Shown here: positions 1 to 9,509 of the stretch, one piece after another
Numbering within the stretch: the stretch's first letter is position 1
Layout of the letters: each line of letters opens with the position of its first letter
Source: Astragalus membranaceus
Lineage: Eukaryota; Streptophyta; Magnoliopsida; Fabales; Fabaceae
Reading direction: 5' to 3'
DNA: 64,000 nt
NCBI GenBank assembly: GCA_039519185.1
Contig: CM076850.1
Location: 91,296,471-91,360,470 of the forward strand
Notes under the pieces: generated by a model
The model's input: only the letters and a program-made list of their open reading frames with translations
What the model was told of the DNA's origin: nothing
Databases searched by the model: none
Made by a program: the position numbers and the translations under genes

Positions 1-893
1 CAGCATATGGCGCCCAGGAGCAAGGCGCCTATAGCAATCAGCAACCAAACAGGCGTGGCGCCCAGGGACGGGGCGCCTAAATCAGCAACAGACACAAGGA
101 CAGAGAACCACACAGAATGACACTGGGTGCCTAGGGCGCCACTTTCTGCAACACAGAGGCACACTGGACGGCGCCCAGGCGCAGGGCGCCTAAATAAGCA
201 ACAAAACATGACACAGACATGGCGCCCAGGAGCAGGGCGCCTTCCATAGAAACACAACATGAAACAGACATGGCGCCCAGGAGCAGGGCGCCGTTTCCAG
301 CAACTAAGATAGCATATGCGACAACATCAATGGCGCCCATGGCGCCCATGGCGCCTAGGGATCAATTTTTTATTTTCACCATGATCAATCACCAAACACC
401 AATTACAATCATCATGAATACATTCAAACATCACCAAATAAACACCAAACAAGATCAAAGGGACAACATAGAGCCTATCTCCCACATAGCACCCATCATA
501 CACCCTATCATAAAGGTAGAACCCACCCTTACCTTAGATTTGCCGAATACGAGATCCCCTTGCACGAAGACTCCAAAGAACCACAGCAACAAGAGCTCCT
601 CTCCTCTTTCTCCTTGGTTGCGCCGCCCCCCTCTCTTCTCTCTTCGCAATCTCTCCTTTCTTTTCTTTTTCTCCAAAAATGCGCAAGTGACTCAAACCCT
701 GGCTAATGCTCTCACCTATGCGCCTATGCCATTGGGCTCTTGGATCACGGGCCTCCTTCTACTACTCAACTTAATTATTAAACACCACTCCCTGATTTAA
801 ATGAAACACCATATTATTATTTTAATATGACTATACTAATAAAATACCTAAATAATTTAATTAAATAAATAATTAAATTATTTGGGCGTTACA
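1..893 (-). repeat. 3' LTR of the Tekay-like element (partial)
   Basis: Positions 1-893 are nearly identical to about 7440-8327, the far end of the other LTR. The main difference is an extra GGCGCCCAT-type duplication near 331-356. On the sense strand it starts TGTAACGCCC next to the polypurine tract. It contains a run of GGCGCCC...GGGCGCC hairpins (9-356) and a sense-strand leader with a splice-donor-like AG/GTAAGG near 520-535. The short ORFs here (for example 455-676 on the minus strand) lie in the leader and look fortuitous. Confidence 0.93.
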
Positions 894-1542
894 ACTCTCC
901 CCCACTTAGAATATTTCGTCCTCGAAATTTACCTGATTCAAACAGCTCGGGATAGGATTCCCGCATCTTGCTCTCCAGCTCCCACGTCATGCTCTCTCCG
1001 GCAGCTCCTAGCCAGACTACTTTCACCAACGCAATCTCCTTGCCTCTTAGAATTTTCACCTCATGATCTTCGATTCGTACAGGCATCGTCTCCACCGTGA
1101 GATTATCCCGTACCTCCACATCATCCATGCGGATTACATGAGATGGATCTGAAATGTACTTCTGAAGTTGCGACACATGACACACGTCATGCAAATTCGA
1201 AACGTTAGGCGGTAAAGCCACTCTATATGCAACATTCCCGACTCTCTCTGAAATCTGATAAGGACCAATGAAACGAGGAGTGAGATTCTTCGACTTCAAA
1301 GCGCGTCCAACACCGGTCACTGGAGTGACTCTCAAAATTACATGCTCACCCGCTTGAAACTCTAAATCTTTCCTCCGCTTGTCGTGATAACTCTTCTGTC
1401 GACTCTGTGAAGCCTTCATCTTCTCACGAATCAACTTCACTTTTTCAGTTGTCTCTCGAACAATCTCCGGTCCAAGCACCACTCTCTCCAGACTCATACC
1501 AACACAGCGGGATTCTACACTTCCGACCAAATAATGCTTCAA
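889..1542 (-). pseudogene. Integrase C-terminus with GPY/F and chromodomain-like tail
   Basis: This is the C-terminal part of the gypsy integrase, in a different frame from the upstream pol ORF that ends at 1445, so a frameshift lies near 1450-1540. A GPY/F-type module is visible (RFIGPYQISERVGNVAYRV), followed by the HDVCHVSQLQKY stretch. A chromodomain-like tail comes last (EIALVKVVW ... ESMTWE ... MRESYPELF), of the type that steers Tekay-clade integrases toward chromatin. The frame reads through the polypurine tract and stops in the LTR. The apparent first residue is not an ATG; the segment is a continuation of pol. Confidence 0.9.
894..909 (-). promoter_or_regulatory. Polypurine tract (plus-strand primer site)
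   Basis: The sense strand reads CTAAGTGGGGGAGAGT directly before the 3' LTR start TGTAAC. A purine run touching the LTR is the expected second-strand primer. The pol reading frame runs through this tract and uses the TAA inside the LTR's TGTAAC as its stop codon (889-891). Confidence 0.85.
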
Positions 1543-2690
1543 AAGGTGCCATCCTAATACTAGAATGGTAACTGTTGTTATACGTGAACTCTATCAGTGG
1601 AAGGTAGGAATCCCACGAACCTCCTTGTTCCAAAACACAAGCCCTCAACAAATCTTCTAATGACTGAATTGTCCTCTCCGACTGACCATCTGTCTGAGGA
1701 TGATATGCCGAACTCAACCTCAACTTAGACCCCAACTTCTCTTGCAAACTCTTCCAGAAATCTGAAGTGAACCTCGGATCTCTCTCCGAAACAATACTCA
1801 TAGGAACTCCATGAAGCTTCACAATCTCCCGGATATAAATCTCCGCCAACTTCGACACCGGATACGTGATGTTGATAGAAACAAAATGAGACGATTTTGT
1901 TAACCTGTCAACAATCACCCAAGTTGCATCATACCCTCTCGCAGTATTAGGCAATCCCGTCACAAAGTCCATCGAAATGCTATCCCATTTCCACTCTGGA
2001 ATTTCTAACGGTTGCATCAATCCAGCAGGCTTCTGATGCTCAACCTTTGGCTTCTGGCAAGTCAAACATGCATAAACGAACTGCGCCACATCTCGCTTCA
2101 TACCAGGCCACAAAAACAACTTCTTTAGGTCTTGATACATCTTTGTAGCTCCCGGATGAATACTTAACTTGCTTCTGTGACTCTCTTCAAGAATGGCTCT
2201 CTTCATCTCTGCATCATCAGAAATGCAAATCCTACCACGGAACTTCAACAAACCTTGGGAATCCAACCTGAAATCCTTATTCTCAGACTGATCAATCCCA
2301 ACCATCAAGTTTACCAGTTTAACATCTGATTTCTGGGCCTCTCTGATGCTGTTCAGAAAATCATTACCAATCTTCAACATCCCTAACTTAACACTCTGAG
2401 GTGTCACTTCACAAACCAGACTCATATCTCTGAACTCCTCAATCAGTTCTAACTCCTTAACCATCATTGCCGACATATGCAAGGTCTTTCGGCTTAAAGC
2501 ATCAGCCACGACATTAGCTTTGCCTGGATGATAGTTCAAACCGAAATCATAGTCCTTCAACAACTCCAACCACCGTCGCTGCCTCATATTCAACTCCTTC
2601 TGGTCAAACAAATATTTCAAGCTCTTATGGTCACTAAACACCTCAAATCTAGAACCATAGAGATAGTGCCTCCAAATCTTCAGCCTTGCA
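1445..2690 (-). pseudogene. Gypsy pol remnant: RNase H and integrase catalytic core
   Basis: It starts inside RNase H (RFEVFSDHKSLKYLFDQ, then HPGKANVVADALSR) and continues into integrase. The HHCC zinc-binding region is present (ESHRSKLSIHPG ... CLTCQ). The catalytic Asp-Asp-Glu residues can be placed at SISMDFVTGLP, SERDPRFTSDFW and QSERTIQSLED. Reverse transcriptase and protease are absent, because gag zinc-knuckle sequence joins RNase H directly near 2684-2690. The frame stops at 1445, while the rest of integrase continues in another frame. The ORF extends right to 2851 only by overlapping gag out of frame. Confidence 0.92.
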
Positions 2691-3491
2691 CACGTTACTC
2701 TTGTCACCAGCTTTGCCACATTTGTAACATACAATGCTAGCAAGAGCATCTCCCCCACTAGTCCTCTTGTCAACAGCAGTTTTCTGTTTACCCTTACCAG
2801 CCGGAACATCATACGGCTTACCACGACTTTGAAATTTGCTCCTCTTCTCATTCATAATCTTGTAGTGAGCATTGTTGTCTTCCTCATAAATTCTGCAGCT
2901 ATCAATTAAATCAGCAAAGACGCGGATCTTCTGATATCCAATGGCCTTCTTGATCTCTGGTCGCAACCCATTCTCAAATTTGATACACTTCGAAAATTCA
3001 GCAGTTGCTTCACTGTAATGCGGGTAAAACTTTGCTAATTCCACGAACTTAGCAGCATACTCAGTCACGGACATATTCCCTTGTTTCAGCTCCAGGAACT
3101 CAATCTCTTTCTTACCTCGGACATCCTCCAGATAATATTTTCTCTTAAACTCCCTGCGGAACACAACCCAAGTGATCTCTTCGTTTGCAGTCTCCAATCT
3201 CTGCCTAGCCTCTAACCACCAGTCATCGGCCTCCTCTGCCAGCATATGCGTACCATAACGAACCTTCTGCGCTGGAGTGCAGTCCATCACACGGAAGATC
3301 CTCTCCATCTCCTTCAGCCAAGCCAACGCTCCATCAGGATTATACTTGCCTTTGAAAGTAGGCGGATTCTCTCTCTGAAAGGTAGCCAAACTACGAGACC
3401 CAGCATTCTCACCAGCATTCTCCTGACCCTCCACGACCTGAGCCATAGCAGCCAATGCAGCAGCAATAGCAGCATCGTTCCTTCCAGCCAT
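2649..3491 (-). pseudogene. Tekay-type gag, C-terminally truncated
   Basis: The ATG at 3491 begins MAGRNDAAIAAAL. The capsid-like retrotransposon gag domain is complete (FKGKYNPDGALAWLKEMERIF, HMLAEEADDWW, EFLELKQGNMSVTEYAAKF). A zinc knuckle follows near the C-terminus (CYKCGKAGDKSNVC), in which the usual His is Asp, so it is probably non-functional. Just after it the frame crosses the deletion junction into RNase H sequence out of frame and stops. Length is 280 codons. It is closely related to the gag ORFs of the array at 46600-56271 (MAGRNDAALAAAM...). A good 3' splice-site-like sequence ends at 3504, just upstream of the ATG. Confidence 0.92.
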
Positions 3492-3593
3492 CTCAACTAG
3501 TCACTACAACATAAGCAACAGTTAGAACTAATTGACAATACTTGATCGTCAATGACACAATAACTTGACAACTTGGCCGGACAGACCGAAACT

Positions 3594-3605
3594 GCTCTGA
3601 TACCA
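3594..3605 (-). promoter_or_regulatory. Primer-binding site, tRNA-iMet type
   Basis: The sense strand reads TGGTATCAGAGC four bases after the end of the 5' LTR. It matches the 3' end of plant initiator methionine tRNA, the commonest primer of plant LTR retrotransposons. The complementary decamer occurs upstream in the same LTR at 6140-6149. Confidence 0.93.
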
Positions 3606-4105
3606 CTAATGTAACACCCCTTTTCTACCCGGTAAACTTTTGACAAAAATCAGAGTTTCAAAAACATTTTTTTTTCACTACACCCACAAGGGATGCCACA
3701 TTTACACCAATAAAACATCACACGCCAATAATAAAATTCACCATTAAAAATAGTGCGATACATAGCACGTCATAAATGGGACGAACTCCCAAAACACCTG
3801 TTCAGTCTACATGACAGTAACTCCATCACCACGCAGCGGAATAAAAATAAAGGTTTCAACTGAATAATCATAACATGACCGTAAAACTTCAGCAATTAAA
3901 TAATAAGGAAAACTAATAAAGCCTAGTGTAACGCCCCAAAATAACTGATTAATTTATTTAATTAATTATTTTAGTTATTAAGTGATAGTAATATAATAGT
4001 ACATTTTTGTTGTGTGTTATAATATAACTTATGTCATATTATATGTGTTATATGATTATGTGTTGTTAATTGTGTGTGGGGATTGGTGTTAGTAAAATAT
4101 TAGCA

Positions 4106-4150
<45 letters not shown>

Positions 4151-4264
4151 TTATGTTATATTATGTGTATTTTATGAGGGGGTTAGTATTAGTGAGAAGG
4201 GAGGTGTAAGGAGAAAAGGGGCTTGGGTAGTTGCATTAGACCAAGTCCATGATGAGTAAGTGAG

Positions 4265-4273
4265 TATATAAGG
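4265..4273 (+). promoter_or_regulatory. TATA box of the solo LTR
   Basis: TATATAAGG lies about 340 bp into the LTR. A purine-rich leader and a GTAAGGGTGGGG segment near 4470 follow. This fits the U3/R boundary of an LTR read on the plus strand. Confidence 0.6.
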
Positions 4274-5470
4274 AGGGATTAGGTCTAGGATTGTGCATAC
4301 CTTAGAGATTAGCGAAATTTGGAGAACTAGGAGAGGAGAGGAGTGCGACGGCTAGGGAGGAAAAAGAAGAGAGAAGGCGTGACTTCCAAGCAAGAGAAAG
4401 AGAGAGAAGGAAGGCGCACAAGGAGAGAGAGCTCTAGGGCAAGGATTTTTGTGATCATCTAAAACAATGTAAGGGTGGGGTTCTATCTACCTAATAGGTC
4501 CTATGAAGGGGTCATATGTGGGGGTTAGGGTTTTGACTTGTGAATTACAATATATGCTCATGTTATCTTTCTATATGATTTGAATTGCTATGTGAACCTA
4601 TGATGTCTTGATGATGATTTTGCATGCATATGAATTCCTATGTGTTACATGACCTTGTTGAATGCTTTATCGTGTGATTGATGTTCATATTCCCTAGATA
4701 TTTGTTGTGTCTTGCCATGATCATGAGTAATTGAATTGATATGCTGAAAGTGGAGCCCTAGGCGCCCAGTGCCTGTCCCCGTTTCCTGTTTCGTTTGCTT
4801 TTTGGTACAGGTTCAGTAACTCTGTGATCGTGAGTGTTCTATTTGTCTAAAAATTATGTGGTTTGTTTTTTCTGGAAACTAGACACAATTTTCTACAAAT
4901 TAGGCACTGAGTTTACTCAATTTGGATAAGTATAATGGGAGAATTTTTGGTTGAAAATTGGGTCAAAAATCTGGGACGGTTTGGGATATATGTTCAGTTT
5001 TTGTCTAATTGTGAATGCCCTGATCCTCCAAATTTTGTGGGGTTTGTTTTGTTGGAAAGTAGACTTAATTTCCTACTGAATAGGCACTGATTTCGCTAAA
5101 TTTCGTTGAGAATTGAGGGAGAAGATTTGATTTCAAAATGACTAATAATTCTGTCCGAATTTTGTGGGGTTTGTTGCTCCGAATATTGTGGGGTTTGTTG
5201 CCCCACTTAAGTTGTCAATTATTAATTGTTAATTTGCTAAATTAGTTGGTTGATAATTGTAGGTTGTTGGGCGCCATGTGTGGCTGCCCTAAATTGATTG
5301 GTTAAGTTGTTGATTGCTAAACGTTGCTGATGATTGAGAGTGCTGAGTGCCGAGTTGTTGATTGTTTCTCTTAGCGACGAGGGAGTTCTGCTCCATAGTG
5401 ACGATATTAATTGTTGCGGCGTGATTGTGTTGACATGTTGTGCATACCCGTTGCGTCGCATGCATATCAT

Positions 5471-5592
5471 GTGGATTAGGCTTCGGCTAGCGTTGTGGAT
5501 TAGGCTTCGGCCAGCGTTGTGGATTAGGCTTTGGCCAGCGTTGTGGATTAGGCTTCGGCCAGCGTTGTGATTTAGGCCTATGGCCAGCGTTG
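5471..5592 (+). repeat. Five copies of a 24-bp repeat with a UUCG hairpin
   Basis: Units start at 5471, 5495, 5519, 5543 and 5567, each of the form GTGGATTAGGCTTCGGCCAG plus CGTT. The core GGC-TTCG-GCC would fold in sense RNA as a cUUCGg tetraloop hairpin. Single copies or pairs of this core occur in the related LTRs. Confidence 0.85.
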
Positions 5593-5826
5593 TGACTTGG
5601 TACCGCATGCATGTGCATTCCATACTGCATGATTGACTGGTGAAATTATGTGACTATTGTGACGAGATGCATGTGATGACCTGACCGAATGCATATTGCT
5701 TTTCATACGATTTATTAGTTAGTGTGATATCTCACCCCTTCTGTTTGAATGTTACCCCTATGTTGGTAACGTGCAGGTAATAGCGAATGAAGGCGGAGTA
5801 CCTTCATATAGTCGGTCGGTGTCGTC

Positions 5827-5836
5827 GCTCTGATAC
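5827..5836 (+). other. Segment complementary to the primer-binding site
   Basis: The sense strand reads GCTCTGATAC, the exact reverse complement of the core of the tRNA-iMet primer site (GTATCAGAGC) expected about 290 nt downstream in a full element. Equivalent segments lie at 6140-6149 (minus) and 43655-43662 (minus, 8 bases). Confidence 0.5.
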
Positions 5837-7017
5837 GTAGCACTCGGGGGGATGAACGCTCATTTATATTCCTTATGTCGTTACATTTGTTGAACTTAAG
5901 TTTATGGCCGTTATGACTATTCATGTTGTGAACCTTTTGGAGTTTTATCGTTGAGTTGAACCCTTGATTTTTCCGCTGCATGATAAATGAAAGTCAGTTA
6001 TTTTTGAAGTATGATTTCGTTGGCGAATTTCAGTTGAAAACTGTAGCGCTCAAAATGATTTTTGAAATTCTGATTTATTTAGCAATTTGCCGGGTAGATT
6101 TTGGGTGTTACACCTAGCGTTTATCCCCCCGAGTGCTACGTATCAGAGCGACGACACTGACTCGACTAGCGAAGGTAGACATGCCTTCACTCGAAATCAC
6201 ATGCACGTTACCAGCATAGGGATAACATTCAAACAGAAGGGGTGAGATATCTAACATTATAATAGCATATATGATAGGCAATATGCTAGAGTTACGACAA
6301 CTATATCTACCGCTTCACAACAACATCAAATTACAATCACCAAGAATCATCACCAATGTCGTGAGTAAACGAATGAGATGCAACCCACACCAACGGGTAT
6401 ATGCATGTGGTACCAATTATCACCAATAAAATAGCCAATAAGGGCATCATCACCTATATCATCACCAAGTTTTGAGCATCACCATCATCACCTATAGCTC
6501 CAAGGCCGAAGCCTTCATCACCAAATTAATGCATATGAAATGTATGCGACACCATGAACAATGCACCAGAGACAATCAACAACAATAGTCATCTAAGTGA
6601 CACAACAACACCAATATCAACAAATGGTCATAGACCCATCACCTATCACCTTAGCCAATAAAATAGGCACATCACCTGTTATATCATCACCAATAACACC
6701 AATCTTCACCAATAACACCAACACCTATAGGGCAGTCTAACAATTTGACCGTAACATCAACAAACACCGACACCAAGACCCCAATAGATTTACAACGTCA
6801 ATGGCAACCACAATTTTACAACACCGAGAATAACGACCATTTTACGACACCAATGACAACACCAATTTACAGCAAACAGCAACAATAGTTACAGCAACAA
6901 CAACAATAATTTATAGCAACAGCGACAATAATTACAGCAACAGCAACAATAATTTACAGCAACAGCAACATTAATTACAGCAACTTAAGTTTTCAGCAAA
7001 ACAGTATGGCAGGAACT

Positions 7018-7802
7018 GGCGCCCAGCAACAGGGCGCCAACAGGCAGCATCATCCCGCAGGAACTGGCGCCCAGCAACAGGGCGCCAACAGGCAACAACA
7101 ACAAACAGAAACTGGCGCCCAGCAACAGGGCGCCAACAGGCAACAACAACAAACAGAAACTGGCGCCCAGCAACAGGGCGCCAACAGGCAACAGCAACAA
7201 TCAAAAACTGGCGCCCAGCAACAGGGCGCCAACAGGCAACAGCAACAACCAGAAACTGGCGCTCAGCAACAGGGCGCCAACAGGCAACATCAACAAACAG
7301 AAACTGGCGCCCAGCAACAGAGCGCCAACAGGAGCAACAACCAAATAGGACATGGCGCCCAGGGACAGGGCGCCTACCACAACAGGAACAGCAGAACAAT
7401 TTTCAGGAACAGGCGCCCAGGGGGAGGGCGCCATCAACAGTGACAACAAATCAGGATATGGCGCCTAAGAGCAGGGCGCCTATTGCAATCAGCAACCAAA
7501 CAGGCGTGGCGCCCAGGGACAGGGCGCCTAAATCAGGAACAGACACAAGGACAGAGAACCACACAGAATGACACTGGGCGCCTCGGGCGCCACTTTCAGC
7601 AACACAGAGGCACACTGGCACGGCGCCCAGGCGCAGGGTGCCTAAATCAGCAACAAAACATGACACAGACATGGCGCCCAGGAGCAGGGCGCCTTCCACA
7701 AAAACACAACATGAAACAGACTTGGCGCCCAGGAGCAGGGCGCCGTTTCCAGCAACTAAGATAGCATATGCGGCAACAGCAATGGCGCCTAGGGATCATT
7801 TT
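7018..7802. repeat. Array of short perfect hairpins, 48-51 bp period
   Basis: Units starting at 7018, 7066, 7114, 7162, 7210, 7258 and 7306 repeat every 48 bp; more diverged units continue to about 7800. Almost every unit carries the inverted repeat GGCGCCC-N7-GGGCGCC, a 7-bp stem with a 7-base loop. The loop sequence varies (AGCAACA, AGGAGCA, AGGGACA) while the stems are kept. A matching partial array sits at 9-356 in the other LTR. Because 48 is divisible by three, long frames open on both strands, but the peptides are simple repeats and unlikely to be proteins. Confidence 0.9.
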
Positions 7803-8464
7803 TTGATTTTCACCATGATCAATCACCAAACACCAATTACAATCATCATGAATACAGTCAAACATCACCAAATAAACACCAAACAAGATCAAAGGGACAA
7901 CATAGAGCCTATCTCCCACATAGCACCCATCATACACCCTATCATAAAGGTAGAACCCACCCTTACCTTAGATTTGCCGAATACGAGATCCCCTTGCACG
8001 AAGACTCCAAAGAACCACAGCAACAAGAGCTCCTCTCCTCTTTCTCCTTGGTTGCGCCGCCCCCCTCTCTTCTCTCTTCGCAATCTCTCCTTTCTTTTCT
8101 TTTTCTCCAAAAATGCGCAAGTGACTCAAACCCTGGCTAATGCTCTCACCTATGCGCCTATGCCATTGGGCTCTTGGATCACGGGCCTCATTCTACTACT
8201 CAACTTAATTATTAAACACCACTCCCTGATTTAAATGAAACACCATATTATTATTTTAATATGACTATACTAATAAAATACCTAAATAATTTAATTAAAT
8301 AAATAATTAAATTATTTGGGCGTTACACGTGACATCGCTCAATCCAAGCAATCCACACATCAGACAAAGCACTAGGAGCTCATGCCCGTACCAAGGACGA
8401 GCACTTCAGTACAGAAACAAAAGAGAGAACTAGCTGTCATAGAAAGTTGAATGCTGCTGTCATG

Positions 8465-8576
8465 GATGGGGTGGGGAAATGTTAGTTTCCGAGAGTTGAA
8501 CCCGGGACCTCATTCTTGGACTCATTTGGTGTACTCCTTCGATATTCCTTAGCTCGCCAACTGCGCTACCTACTTG
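8465..8576 (-). mobile_element. tRNA-derived SINE-like remnant
   Basis: On the minus strand an A-box-like TAGCGCAGTTGG (8558-8569) is followed by a B-box-like GGGTTCAACTCTC (8491-8503), spaced wider than in a true tRNA gene. This is the internal RNA polymerase III promoter layout of plant SINEs. No cloverleaf and no clear 3' tail or target duplication could be placed, so the ends are approximate. Confidence 0.5.
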
Positions 8577-9509
8577 GGATTTAAACAACAAGTACACTTT
8601 ACATTATTCAATTTGTAAATACAGTTTTACAAATATAATCAAGATAACAAAATGGTTTGGAACCATATTAGTCGCTCTAGCATTTAAACCTTGATATTGA
8701 GCATTCGGAGTAATGTGTTGTTTGTTTAAACTTATACTGAACATGAAGGTTAATGTATTATTCGAGAGGTGGGGAGAAGAATTTAATTAAGGGAGTTATT
8801 GGGTGGTGATAGAATCTTTAAGTTGTTGAATAAAAACAATGAACATGATGTATGATGTATGGAATTAGTAAAGACCACCTTATTGTTATATACACAAGCT
8901 TTATGGAATGCAACTGATGAACATAAAAAAAAGTTACTAGGAAATGGATATTAAGTGCTTATATCAAATCTTGAAAGTGCTTTTGAAATTTGTGAGTGAA
9001 AGATGATTACAACTTGCCTGTAAAATAGCAAATTCTAGGAGTAACTTGTATGAATTCATCCGCATGTTTGATGTTAGCATTAACTAATCAATTTTTTTTA
9101 TAAGCCGAGCATGCATCAGCCGTGCTTTCCTTTTAAATGGAAAAAAAGGGGTTCAGTGCATTTTTATTCATACTCTTCAAACCATGCTAAGTATGACTTA
9201 CGTTACGAAACTATTGTTTAGCAACTATTACTAAATGGGCAAAATTGTCATATACCCCATCCAATATAAATTCCTAAAATCATGCATTCATCAATTCAAC
9301 ACATTAAATGCCAAAAATCATGGAATTCGGTTTTTTTTTTTCAAATTAAAATCTGCCAAAAATATTTTTAATCATGGAATTCAATTTTCTGAAATAAATT
9401 CACCACTGAAACGAATTCATCTCTTTTTCGTTCCTACTTAAGCACTTCTCGTTTCATCTTTTATCAAAAAAATTCTGAGTGTTTTTTTCACACGAAAAAA
9501 GATCGTTCA
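8577..9509. other. AT-rich non-coding stretch
   Basis: I see no convincing gene, only short frames without recognisable domains, poly-A/T runs and AT-rich sequence. It may be host intergenic DNA or old decayed repeats. Confidence 0.4.

Larger units (their letters stand above)
3927..6112 (+). mobile_element. Solo LTR of a Tekay-like element, nested in an LTR
   Basis: It starts TGTAACGCCCC and ends GGGTGTTACA and is flanked by a perfect 5-bp target duplication, CCTAG, at 3922-3926 and 6113-6117. No internal domain is present, so it is a solo LTR, usually a product of LTR-LTR recombination. It belongs to the same broad family as the host LTR: the last ~300 bp share long stretches (for example around 5726-5860 against 6118-6251 in reverse), but it lies in the opposite orientation. 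A TATA box is visible at 4265-4273, and an AT microsatellite at about 4108-4146. Confidence 0.95.
1..8327 (-). mobile_element. Tekay-like Ty3/gypsy LTR retrotransposon, internally deleted
   Basis: Read on the minus strand the order is 5' LTR (3610-8327), primer site, gag, RNase H, integrase with a chromodomain-like tail, polypurine tract, 3' LTR (1-893, cut by the window edge). This order and the chromodomain-like tail fit chromoviruses of the Tekay/del clade. Protease and reverse transcriptase are missing: gag is fused directly to RNase H near 2684-2690, so the copy cannot be autonomous. Both LTRs end TGTAACGCC... / ...GGTGTTACA on the sense strand. The sequence right of 8327 begins CGTGA; the matching target copy lies outside the window. 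Confidence 0.93.
3610..8327 (-). repeat. 5' LTR of the Tekay-like element, interrupted by a solo LTR
   Basis: On the plus strand it starts TGTAACACCCC and ends GGGCGTTACA. Taking out the inserted solo LTR (3927-6112) and one target copy leaves an LTR of about 2.5 kb. Notable content: a UUCG hairpin at 6502-6515, a 10-base match to the complement of the primer site at 6140-6149, CAA/CAG-rich simple sequence at about 6840-6990, the hairpin array at 7018-7802, and the leader with a splice-donor-like site at 7976. I see no real protein gene; the long frames at 7006-7443 are products of the 48-bp repeat. Confidence 0.92.

Noticed and set aside
455..676. 73-aa Lys/Arg-rich leader ORF (copy at 7889-8110)
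   Set aside because: Purine-rich leader sequence; it crosses the splice-donor-like site and the two copies are LTR duplicates.
7006..7443. A 145-aa Gln-rich ORF (repeated GAQQQGANRQ) and its minus-strand partners
   Set aside because: The frames exist because a 48-bp repeat is a multiple of three; both strands are open, and the sequence is an LTR with no gene signals.
7018..7802. CRISPR-like spacing of short palindromic repeats
   Set aside because: This is plant LTR DNA; the repeat is short, the intervening sequence is itself repetitive, and no cas-like gene exists. It is a minisatellite with hairpins.
8465..8576. A true tRNA gene on the minus strand
   Set aside because: A- and B-box-like sequences are present, but spacing is too wide and no cloverleaf forms; a SINE remnant fits better.
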